Positions 34,013 through 41,520 of a stretch of DNA of 64,000 nt are shown piece by piece (the stretch's first letter is position 1; every line of letters starts with the position of its first letter). The notes below the pieces were generated by a model that made no database searches, was not told where the DNA came from, and saw only the letters and a list, made by a program, of their open reading frames with translations. The DNA is from SIG440 sp045646865 (GTDB lineage Bacteria > Bacillota > Clostridia > Monoglobales > Monoglobaceae): the NCBI GenBank assembly GCA_045646865.1, contig JAZRLM010000019.1, positions 88,253 through 152,252 of the forward strand, given 5' to 3'. The translations under genes were made by a program, and so were the position numbers.

Positions 34013-35863
34013 TTAGTCCTTATTAAAATAATTGAATACGTTTTGTGCAATATTTGATGAAACAACCGCTTTTAATTCATCAAGGGTCGCGTTTTTAATT
34101 TTATCAACATTTCCAAAAGATTTTAATAATCTTGTTCTTGTTGCAGCACCAACCCCTGAAATATTTTCAAGGTCTGAATGTATGTTCTTTTTTTCGTGTC
34201 TATTGCGGCTTGCTGTTATTGCAAAGCGGTGAACCTCGTCCTGCATCCCTGCAAGGAATCTGAAAAGCTCAGATTTTTTATCTATATAAAGTTCGGTATT
34301 TTCGTCAGTTATACCGCGTGTACGGTGGGTTTTATCCTTAACAAGACCGAATACGGGAATATCCTCACCCATAGTATCAAGCATCATTTTAACAGCTGAA
34401 ACATGTCCCTTGCCTCCGTCAAGTAAAATCAAATCCGGCAGCGGTATAAATTTAGCTTTATCTGGCTGCAATTCGCCGCTTTTAATCAAATCTTCTTCCT
34501 TATATGCCTCGTTGATTCGACGAAAAATTACTTCGCGGGTGCTGTCATAATCGTTCGAGCCTTCAACAGTTTTTATATTATACTTTCTGTACAGACTCTT
34601 TTTAGCAACAGCATTAACATACACTATCTGGACACCAACAGATGATACACCTGAAAAATTTGATATATCATAGGATTCGATTTTAAATGGTGTTTTTGAA
34701 AGTTCAAGCACTTCGGAAAGTTGCGACAGTATTCTGTTTTGCTTTTCCTGATTCTTATTTTTCATTAGCTGATATTTATATAATGATTCTTTTGCATTTT
34801 TTACAACCATTTTTACAATTTCAGCCTTTTTGCCTCGTTGCGGTACTGTAAAGGTAATTTTATATCCCATAGCAGCAGACAACCATCGTGATACTGTATC
34901 TTTATCTTCGAAATCTTCTGAAATTACTATCTCCTTCGGTATTTTCGATGCTGTAAAGTAAAATTGCTTTACAAAATTTTCTGTAACCTCGGCTGGTGAA
35001 CCTAACTCGTTCTCAAGTGTAAAGTATTCTGACCCTACAGCGCTTCCTTTACGATAATAGAACACCTGTATACAGTAATTCGTTCCTTCTTTGTGTATTC
35101 CGATTACATCCATATTATTTTCAGCAGCCGACGATACTTTTTGATTTTCACCAAGTGCGGTGATATTGTTTATTCTGTCTCTGTATAGTGCCGCCTTTTC
35201 GAATTCAAGATTATTTGACGCCTCAAGCATTTTACCTTTAAGTTTTTCAACCATTTCTTCGTATTTTCCGTTAAGAACGTCTGTTGCATCAATCACAGAA
35301 TTACGGTATTCTTCCTTTGTAATCTTTTCTGCACAGGGGGCGCTGCATTGGCCTATCTGATAATACAGACATGGTCTATCATTTCTTTTATTAAGAGGTT
35401 TTCGGCAGCTACGCAGTTTAAAAGCTTTACGAATTTCCTCCACGGCTTCTTTTATGCTGAGTGCAGTCATATACGGTCCGAAATATAATCCTCCGTCCTT
35501 TACAACCCTGCGTGTCATAAATATACGGGGATAAGGCTCGTTTGCTGTAATTTTGATATAGGGATATTGCTTGTCATCTTTAAGTAAAATATTGTATTTG
35601 GGTCTGTATTTTTTTATAAGATTGCATTCCAAGGCAAGTGCTTCATTTTCAGAGTCGGTAATTATATATTCAAAATCATCGACCTGACTGACCATCGCGT
35701 GAGTTTTAGGCGTATGGCTTGCAAGATTTACAAAATACTGGGATACTCTGTTCTTTAACGCCTTGCTTTTGCCCACGTAGATAACTTTGCCGTCTTTGTC
35801 CTTCATAATGTATACACCCGGACACAAAGGTAATGAAGACAGTTTTTTCTTTATATCAGCCAT
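34013..35863 (-). CDS. uvrC: UvrABC excinuclease subunit C
   Basis: A 616-residue nucleotide-excision-repair nuclease that cuts on both sides of a lesion. The N-terminal GIY-YIG nuclease (PGVYIMKDKDGKVIYVGKSK) is followed by the Cys-rich region (CRKPLNKRNDRPC, QCSAPC), a UVR helical hairpin (LEFEKAALYRDRI), the RNase H-like nuclease (ESYDISNFSGVSSVGV, LILLDGGKGH) and C-terminal helix-hairpin-helix motifs (ISGVGAATRTRLLKSFG). The length is standard. Confidence 0.96.
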   Translation of the reverse strand: MADIKKKLSSLPLCPGVYIMKDKDGKVIYVGKSKALKNRVSQYFVNLASHTPKTHAMVSQVDDFEYIITDSENEALALECNLIKKYRPKYNILLKDDKQYPYIKITANEPYPRIFMTRRVVKDGGLYFGPYMTALSIKEAVEEIRKAFKLRSCRKPLNKRNDRPCLYYQIGQCSAPCAEKITKEEYRNSVIDATDVLNGKYEEMVEKLKGKMLEASNNLEFEKAALYRDRINNITALGENQKVSSAAENNMDVIGIHKEGTNYCIQVFYYRKGSAVGSEYFTLENELGSPAEVTENFVKQFYFTASKIPKEIVISEDFEDKDTVSRWLSAAMGYKITFTVPQRGKKAEIVKMVVKNAKESLYKYQLMKNKNQEKQNRILSQLSEVLELSKTPFKIESYDISNFSGVSSVGVQIVYVNAVAKKSLYRKYNIKTVEGSNDYDSTREVIFRRINEAYKEEDLIKSGELQPDKAKFIPLPDLILLDGGKGHVSAVKMMLDTMGEDIPVFGLVKDKTHRTRGITDENTELYIDKKSELFRFLAGMQDEVHRFAITASRNRHEKKNIHSDLENISGVGAATRTRLLKSFGNVDKIKNATLDELKAVVSSNIAQNVFNYFNKD

Positions 35864-35902
35864 AAAGTTTGCACCTCCAACAAAAAAAGTCCTGTATACT
35901 AC

Positions 35903-35932
35903 AAAAATGCCTTACTGACGTAAGACATTTTT
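35903..35932 (-). terminator. Terminator after ptsH
   Basis: A 13-bp stem with G-U pairs (35903-35915 with 35920-35932) and a four-base loop, ending in TTTTT on the minus strand. Confidence 0.8.
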
Positions 35933-35954
35933 AAAAGAAAATTTTACAATATTT

Positions 35955-36215
35955 TTATGCAAAGTCAGATGAGATTAAAGATACAAGCTCGTTAACAGCT
36001 TTTTCTTCATCAGAACCTTCTGCCATAATAGTGATGCTTACACCCTTTGTAACCCCCAAAGACAAAACACCAAGCAGGCTTTTTGCATTAACTCTTTTTT
36101 CATCCTTTTCAACCCAGATGCTTGACTTGTATTCGTTAGCCTTCTGGATGAAGAATGTAGCGGGTCTTGCGTGGAGACCAACTTGATTCTGGACAACAAT
36201 TTCCTTTAAAAACAT
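35955..36215 (-). CDS. ptsH: HPr family phosphocarrier protein
   Basis: An 86-residue phosphocarrier. His15 in VGLHARPAT is the PEP-dependent phosphorylation site, and Ser46 in NAKSLLGV is the site used by HPr kinase for carbon catabolite control in Firmicutes. Having both argues for a true HPr rather than Crh. No other PTS gene is in the window. A clear AAAGGAG site precedes the ATG. Confidence 0.95.
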   Translation of the reverse strand: MFLKEIVVQNQVGLHARPATFFIQKANEYKSSIWVEKDEKRVNAKSLLGVLSLGVTKGVSITIMAEGSDEEKAVNELVSLISSDFA

Positions 36216-36299
36216 AAAAACGCTCCTTTAGTCATATCCAAATCATAATTCATCGATTTTAAACTGATACTAATAGAATACTAAAAATTTCGTTATAAG

Positions 36300-37274
36300 T
36301 CAACACTTTTTTTCGCTTTTGTTGATTTTTTTCGAATTTTTTGTTACATTTATATTATTTTCCATTTCTTTTTCACAACGATTCAGAAGATTAATCATAT
36401 CCTGCGGCAAATCACATTTAATGCTCATCTCAGATTTATCCGCCGGATGGATGAATTTTATATACCCCGCGTGTAAAGCTTGTCTTGCAATAAGCTCCTT
36501 TTCTTCATCGCCGTTGCCATAGAGCCAATCTCCGACTAAAGGGTGTCCTATATAAGAAAAATGAACTCTTATCTGGTGGGTACGTCCTGTTTCAAGCCGT
36601 ATTTCCTGCAAAGAAAAATTATTAACGGTATTAACTGTTTCATAGATTGTTTTTGCATACTTTCCGTCAGGTGTAACGATTCTTTTTATTACACTTGCAT
36701 CGGCACGTTTAATTGGGGATTCGATATAACCATTCTCCGGCTCCGGTGTTCCGTGGACTATCGCCATATACCCTTTTTCTACACAACCCTCACGCATCTG
36801 CTGCGATATTACACCATGAGCAAACCTGTTTTTAGCTATAACACATATTCCCGATGTATCCTTGTCCAGTCTGTTTACAATGTGATAATTATGATATTCC
36901 CCGTTTGTGTGCCAATAATACATTACTGCATTGGCCAGAGTTTGGTCGTAGTTTCCAAGACAGGGATGAGACGCCATATTTCCGGGTTTATTTACAATAA
37001 GCAGATAATCGTCTTCAAAAATAACGTCTATTTCTTTTTCCCACGGCAGAATGTTTCCAAAACCATTATTGTTTTCGGATACATCTGCCGTGAGTATATC
37101 TCCCCGACTTACAACGTCAACAGAACGGCATACCTTGCCATTTATAAAAAGTCGTGCATTTAATTTAAGATAGGTAATCAGAGATGACGAAACATTAAAT
37201 TTCTTCTTTAAAACCTGTTCAACTGATTTACCTGCGTGTTTTTCTGTTACTGTATATTCAAGAACTGCACTCAT
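36300..37274 (-). CDS. RluA family pseudouridine synthase
   Basis: A 324-residue enzyme that isomerises uridine in RNA. An N-terminal S4-like segment (SSLITYLKLNARLFINGK) is followed by the catalytic HIVNRLDKDTSG with its Asp, the TGRTHQIRVHF motif and HPLVGDWLYG. The rRNA or tRNA target is not evident. The frame continues upstream, but the ATG at 37274 has an AGAGGA site and gives the usual N-terminus. It follows the asparagine-synthetase-like gene by 33 bases. Confidence 0.92.
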   Translation of the reverse strand: MSAVLEYTVTEKHAGKSVEQVLKKKFNVSSSLITYLKLNARLFINGKVCRSVDVVSRGDILTADVSENNNGFGNILPWEKEIDVIFEDDYLLIVNKPGNMASHPCLGNYDQTLANAVMYYWHTNGEYHNYHIVNRLDKDTSGICVIAKNRFAHGVISQQMREGCVEKGYMAIVHGTPEPENGYIESPIKRADASVIKRIVTPDGKYAKTIYETVNTVNNFSLQEIRLETGRTHQIRVHFSYIGHPLVGDWLYGNGDEEKELIARQALHAGYIKFIHPADKSEMSIKCDLPQDMINLLNRCEKEMENNINVTKNSKKINKSEKKC

Positions 37275-37307
37275 TTGTATTAATCCTCTGTTAATCAAAA
37301 TAATTCT

Positions 37308-39143
37308 TTAAATTTTTATTACAATCTTATATTTATCAAGCCAGTATTCAAGCTGTATTATATATGCATAAAGCTGTGGTGTTGCCATAAGCTGACCAAA
37401 CCACGGTTTTCCGTAATCTGACGGCTTTTCCATAAGTTCGCGAATATATTTCTCGTTTATCACCCCGTGAATACGCGAATTTTTATCGTTAAAAATATCA
37501 CACACCTTTTCTTTGACTCTGTTCTCGTATTCTGGGTTGTGTGTCTTTGGAAAGGGGCTTTTTTTGCGCCACAGCACTTCTTCAGGAAGGACGCCGTCAA
37601 GAACTGTACGCAAAAGTCCTTTTTCTCTGTCGTTGTATTTTTTATACTCCCATGGAACATTCCAGACATATTCCACCAGCTTATAATCACAGAATGGCAT
37701 TCGAATTTCCAGTCCACAGTTCATACCTATTCTCTCGCTTCTCGCACCAAGAGAGTACATAAACCAGTTAAGGTTAAGATGTGCGATTTCACGGCGGCGT
37801 TTTTCTTCAGGTGCATCTGCGTGACATACAGGTGTATCTGCAATACTGCTGTTATATTTTGAATAAATATATTCGGTTATCTGGTTACCGCTTAAAAGGT
37901 CAGGGCAGACAAGATTACGTCTTAATTCTATATTTTTCGCCCATGGGAAAATATCCGCATCAAAATCTTCTTTGCGATGGAACCAGGGATAGCCGCCAAA
38001 TACTTCGTCTGCACATTCCCCTGAAAGAGCACCGCTGAACGACGTGCCCATTTCCTTACACAAAAAGTATAATGACGAATCAACATCAGCCATTCCCGGT
38101 ACATCGCGGCAATCAACGGCATCTGTAAGATGTTTAATCAGATCGTCATTATCAACAGTTATAATATGGTGATTTGTACGGCAGGATTCGCTTACAAGGT
38201 CAATATAATAATCATCAGATGCAGGCTGGTATTCGGTAGGTGTAAAATATTCGTCATTACCTTTGTAACGTAGCGAAAATGTGTTGATACCCTCGCCGAA
38301 TTTTTTGGCAGCCAATGATGTTAATGCGCTGGAATCCACACCGCCTGACAGAAAAAACGCAAGATTTCTGCCTTTTTCTTCAAGCTGCGAATTAACGGCA
38401 TCAAATGTCAGCTGTTTTGTTTCTTCAAGACATTCTTCAAAGCTTTCTTTAAAGGGTCGGGATTCCAGCTTCCAATATCTGTGACTGTTAAACCCGTTTT
38501 TGTTATAAACCGCAAAGTGTGCAGGCAAAACTTCATATATGTCGCAAAAAGTTCCGCAACCCTGAGTTTGAGCAGGGCCAAGTCCTAGAACTTCGCAAAT
38601 TCCGTTTTTATCAATAACTGCATCAACATCAGGATGAGCAAGAATACCTTTGATTTCTGATGCAAAAATCAGGCAACCGTTTTTAAAGGTATAGTAAAGT
38701 GGTTTTATACCAAATCTGTCCCGCGCAAGAAACAGTTCCTGACTTTTTGTATTCCATACCGAAAACGCAAAAATACCGTTTAATCTGTTTAAACACCCTG
38801 CACCCCAACGCAGATATGAATGAAGCACAAGTTCGGCGTCCTCCATATTATCTGTGTGGATATTACGTTTTTCAAGTTCAGTTTTTATTTCGTGGGCATT
38901 ATACAAAAGTCCGTCAAAGCAAATGGTGTATTCTGTTCCGTCACGCCTTATTGAACAAGGAATTTCCTTTTCTTTATCACCACTAGGAAATTTGGTCGTG
39001 CATCCAAACACGCCATATTCAGCATTTTTGACCTTTAAAACACTTCCGCCTCTGCCTGTCTGTCTTTCGGTCATAGTTTTAACTTTATCAAGTTCCGAAA
39101 TCAATTTTCTTCGAAAATTAACAATTCCTGCAATTCCTGACAA
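37308..39143 (-). CDS. Asparagine synthetase-like protein lacking the glutaminase cysteine
   Basis: A 611-residue protein with AsnB architecture: an N-terminal Ntn-type glutaminase domain (1-200) and a C-terminal synthetase domain with the PP-loop FFLSGGVDSSAL near residue 260. In active AsnB the residue after Met is Cys (MCGIAG), the nucleophile. Here it is Ser (MSGIAG, codon TCA). The glutamine-binding NGE is changed to DGL (Asp77) and the RGPD motif is degenerate (TGRGG). Start is TTG with an AGGAGG site 9 bases away; no alternative start restores Cys. It may use free ammonia or act on another substrate. Confidence 0.85.
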   Translation of the reverse strand: MSGIAGIVNFRRKLISELDKVKTMTERQTGRGGSVLKVKNAEYGVFGCTTKFPSGDKEKEIPCSIRRDGTEYTICFDGLLYNAHEIKTELEKRNIHTDNMEDAELVLHSYLRWGAGCLNRLNGIFAFSVWNTKSQELFLARDRFGIKPLYYTFKNGCLIFASEIKGILAHPDVDAVIDKNGICEVLGLGPAQTQGCGTFCDIYEVLPAHFAVYNKNGFNSHRYWKLESRPFKESFEECLEETKQLTFDAVNSQLEEKGRNLAFFLSGGVDSSALTSLAAKKFGEGINTFSLRYKGNDEYFTPTEYQPASDDYYIDLVSESCRTNHHIITVDNDDLIKHLTDAVDCRDVPGMADVDSSLYFLCKEMGTSFSGALSGECADEVFGGYPWFHRKEDFDADIFPWAKNIELRRNLVCPDLLSGNQITEYIYSKYNSSIADTPVCHADAPEEKRRREIAHLNLNWFMYSLGARSERIGMNCGLEIRMPFCDYKLVEYVWNVPWEYKKYNDREKGLLRTVLDGVLPEEVLWRKKSPFPKTHNPEYENRVKEKVCDIFNDKNSRIHGVINEKYIRELMEKPSDYGKPWFGQLMATPQLYAYIIQLEYWLDKYKIVIKI

Positions 39144-39214
39144 AAAAATCGCCTCCTGAAATATTTCTACAATACTTTAGTTAGTATATGCAGTATTTCA
39201 GGAGTTGTGATAGT

Positions 39215-40153
39215 TTAATAAAAAGTTGCCACAGGGTCGTCAGGTTCGGTAGTTACGGCGTAGTCTTCGGCGTACAGGACCGGACCTTTACCCTGATACA
39301 ATTTGTTGTTTTCAATTTTGATTTTTGCAGTAAGAACAATCCAGTCACCGTTTTTCATCATCGGCGAACGTCGCAGACCTAATATTCCTTTAAATGCAAT
39401 GTCATCAACACAGCAGGTCATTACGGGGCGACCGATTACAAAAGTGTCTTTGGGCAAACGGTCGTCAATGGTCAGCACTCCTGTAAACTTAACAGTTTTT
39501 TCGTGATATTTATCCATTTCCTCAACCAAATCTCTGTACCATATTGCAAAATCACGAATACCGACATTTATAACATCTGCATTGATATCAAAGGGCAACG
39601 GATCTTCCATTTCATCCGGCTCAATTGTTCCGTCTTCGTATTCGTATATTATATCGGTGCGACGGTTTATTCCGCGGACAATTTTATGAAGTTCCGTTTT
39701 ATCAACATCCTTTTTGCAACGGTTAAAGACTACCAGTTCACAGTTTTGCAGTTTGTCAACAACCAGGCTGCGTATATTGGTGTTATACGACAGAAAATAA
39801 TTTGAATCCATAAATGTAATTTCCTGATACAAAATCCACTCATCCGGCATATTTTCATACAAATCGGGTATCTGCCACATTCCGTTATATTCGATAACAA
39901 CGCGGTTTGCCTTGTGCTTTTTGCAAAGGTTGCGTAAATTTTTTGTGTTTATATCCGAAACATCCTCTATGATTTCTATATAGACCTCTTTTTCTTCCAT
40001 TTCGGCACGGTCAAATTCTGTCTCACCTTCTTCGCAAAGAAGCAAAAGGGTTCTTTCGCCGTTGGTAAATCTTTCATCTGACATAGTTTCTTTTATGAAT
40101 GTAGATTTTCCTGCCTCAAGAAAGCCTGTAAACAAATATACAGCAATATCCAT
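39215..40153 (-). CDS. CobW-like GTPase fused to a YcgQ/TIGR03943-type domain
   Basis: A 312-residue protein. Residues 1-220 form a G3E-family GTPase: Walker A TGFLEAGKST, and an N-R-x-K/D-type guanine motif (FNRCKKD). The CxCC metal-binding motif of classical CobW proteins is missing. Residues about 220-312 resemble the C-terminal domain of the YcgQ/TIGR03943 family (FVIGRPVMTCCVDDIAFKG, then DWIVLTAKI), which occurs with permease YcgR and CobW-type zinc chaperones. It lies 26 bases downstream of the next GTPase in the same unit, so a paired role in metal delivery is likely. Confidence 0.8.
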   Translation of the reverse strand: MDIAVYLFTGFLEAGKSTFIKETMSDERFTNGERTLLLLCEEGETEFDRAEMEEKEVYIEIIEDVSDINTKNLRNLCKKHKANRVVIEYNGMWQIPDLYENMPDEWILYQEITFMDSNYFLSYNTNIRSLVVDKLQNCELVVFNRCKKDVDKTELHKIVRGINRRTDIIYEYEDGTIEPDEMEDPLPFDINADVINVGIRDFAIWYRDLVEEMDKYHEKTVKFTGVLTIDDRLPKDTFVIGRPVMTCCVDDIAFKGILGLRRSPMMKNGDWIVLTAKIKIENNKLYQGKGPVLYAEDYAVTTEPDDPVATFY

Positions 40154-40179
40154 TTTATTTCAATCCTTCCGATATATCT

Positions 40180-41412
40180 TTAGTTAGCGGAAAACAATTT
40201 TTCAACTGCCTCTTTATTAAGTTCTGCACCTATAACACACAAACGACCGATTACCTCGGCAGCGCCTGTACGAACATCAGCCTCGCCCGGTACATAATCA
40301 AAGTGTATCCAACTTCCGTCTTTGCCTGCAACAATACCCTTTGCGCGCAATATTGTTCCGTATTTTTCCTGATTCTCAAGTTCAATAAGGGCACTTTTGA
40401 TTTCATCAATACTATATTTAGCGGAAGTTTCAATACCCCAGCTTGCAAACACGTCATCCGCGTGGTGATGACCGTGTTCGTGATGATGCCTGCAACAACA
40501 CTCATCCTCGTGATGATGATGTTCGTGGTCGTGACATCCGCAACTACATTCCTCATCGTGGTGATGGTTGCCATGTTCATAACATCCACATTCGCAATCA
40601 TCGTCATGATGGTGGTGTCCGTGATGAGCTTCATCATGACAGTGTTCGTGAACGGTGTCGTGGTCGTGATGATGTCCATGGCAATCACATTCTTCACCGT
40701 GATGATGTTCGTGCTCGTGACATCCGCAATTACATTCTTCGTGGTGAAGATGTTGTCCACCACATTCAGGACAATGCTCATGTTCTTCTTCAAGCGCTTC
40801 AAGCTCTGTTTTTAGTGTGCGGCTGCCTTCCATTGCCTCAAGAATTTTTTTGCCGTCAAGGTCTTCCCATGGAGTTGTAACAATAATGGCATTGGAATTC
40901 TTACTACGGATAAGTTCAACACAAGCTTCAATCTTTTCCTGTTCGATGCCTGTTGTGTGACTAAGAACTATACATCCTGCACTTTCTATCTGGTCATTAT
41001 AGAACTCGCCGAAATTTTTCATATACATCTTGCATTTCTTCGCATCAGCAACCGCAGTTAAACTGTTAAGTTCAATCTCGTCGCTGTTTATATCCCGAAC
41101 AGCTTTGATAACATCACTCAACTTACCTACACCTGATGGCTCAATAAGAATTCTGTCAGGAGAAAATTCTGCAATTACTTTTTTTAATGCTTCGCTGAAA
41201 TCTCCCACAAGACTGCAGCAGATGCAACCTGAATTCATTTCTGTTATTTCAACTCCGGCATCCTTCAAAAATCCGCCGTCAATACCGATTTCGCCAAATT
41301 CATTTTCAATTAAAACTACTTTTTCGCCCTTATATGCCTCATCAAGAAGCTTTTTTATAAGGGTTGTCTTACCTGCACCAAGGAACCCTGAAAATATATC
41401 AACTTTTGTCAT
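40180..41412 (-). CDS. CobW family metallochaperone GTPase with a His/Cys-rich insertion
   Basis: A 410-residue G3E GTPase. Walker A is SGFLGAGKTTL at residues 8-18, the metal-binding motif GCICC (Cys63, 65, 66) is intact, and the guanine motif is in IVLSHTTG. Between the GTPase core and the C-terminal CobW_C domain, residues about 208-322 form a metal-binding tract of roughly 41 His and 17 Cys in 113 residues, made of repeated CxCxxHEHxHH-like units. This suggests storage or delivery of zinc, nickel or cobalt. The frame reaches 41496; the ATG at 41412 gives the usual start. Confidence 0.9.
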   Translation of the reverse strand: MTKVDIFSGFLGAGKTTLIKKLLDEAYKGEKVVLIENEFGEIGIDGGFLKDAGVEITEMNSGCICCSLVGDFSEALKKVIAEFSPDRILIEPSGVGKLSDVIKAVRDINSDEIELNSLTAVADAKKCKMYMKNFGEFYNDQIESAGCIVLSHTTGIEQEKIEACVELIRSKNSNAIIVTTPWEDLDGKKILEAMEGSRTLKTELEALEEEHEHCPECGGQHLHHEECNCGCHEHEHHHGEECDCHGHHHDHDTVHEHCHDEAHHGHHHHDDDCECGCYEHGNHHHDEECSCGCHDHEHHHHEDECCCRHHHEHGHHHADDVFASWGIETSAKYSIDEIKSALIELENQEKYGTILRAKGIVAGKDGSWIHFDYVPGEADVRTGAAEVIGRLCVIGAELNKEAVEKLFSAN

Positions 41413-41449
41413 ATAACTTATCCCTTTCTTTGTAAAAAATTCTTTTATA

Positions 41450-41478
41450 ATATTATCAAAAATTCTGCCTTTTGTCAA
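41450..41478 (-). promoter_or_regulatory. Promoter of the CobW-type operon
   Basis: On the minus strand: TTGACA, 17 bases, TAATAT. No clear Fur/Zur palindrome was recognised. Confidence 0.65.
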
Positions 41479-41482
41479 CGCG

Positions 41483-41516
41483 AAAAACCGCAGCACAAAT
41501 TTTGTACCGCGGTTTA
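41483..41516 (-). terminator. Terminator after the SLH protein gene
   Basis: A 7-bp AAACCGC/GCGGTTT stem with extra inner pairs, followed by TTTTTCG on the minus strand. Confidence 0.8.
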
Positions 41517-41520
41517 ATAT

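Noticed and set aside
40303..40815. Long plus-strand open frames opposite the His-rich tract (170 and 145 residues)
   Set aside because: They mirror the CAT/CAC codons of the His tract, are low complexity, and have no ribosome binding site.
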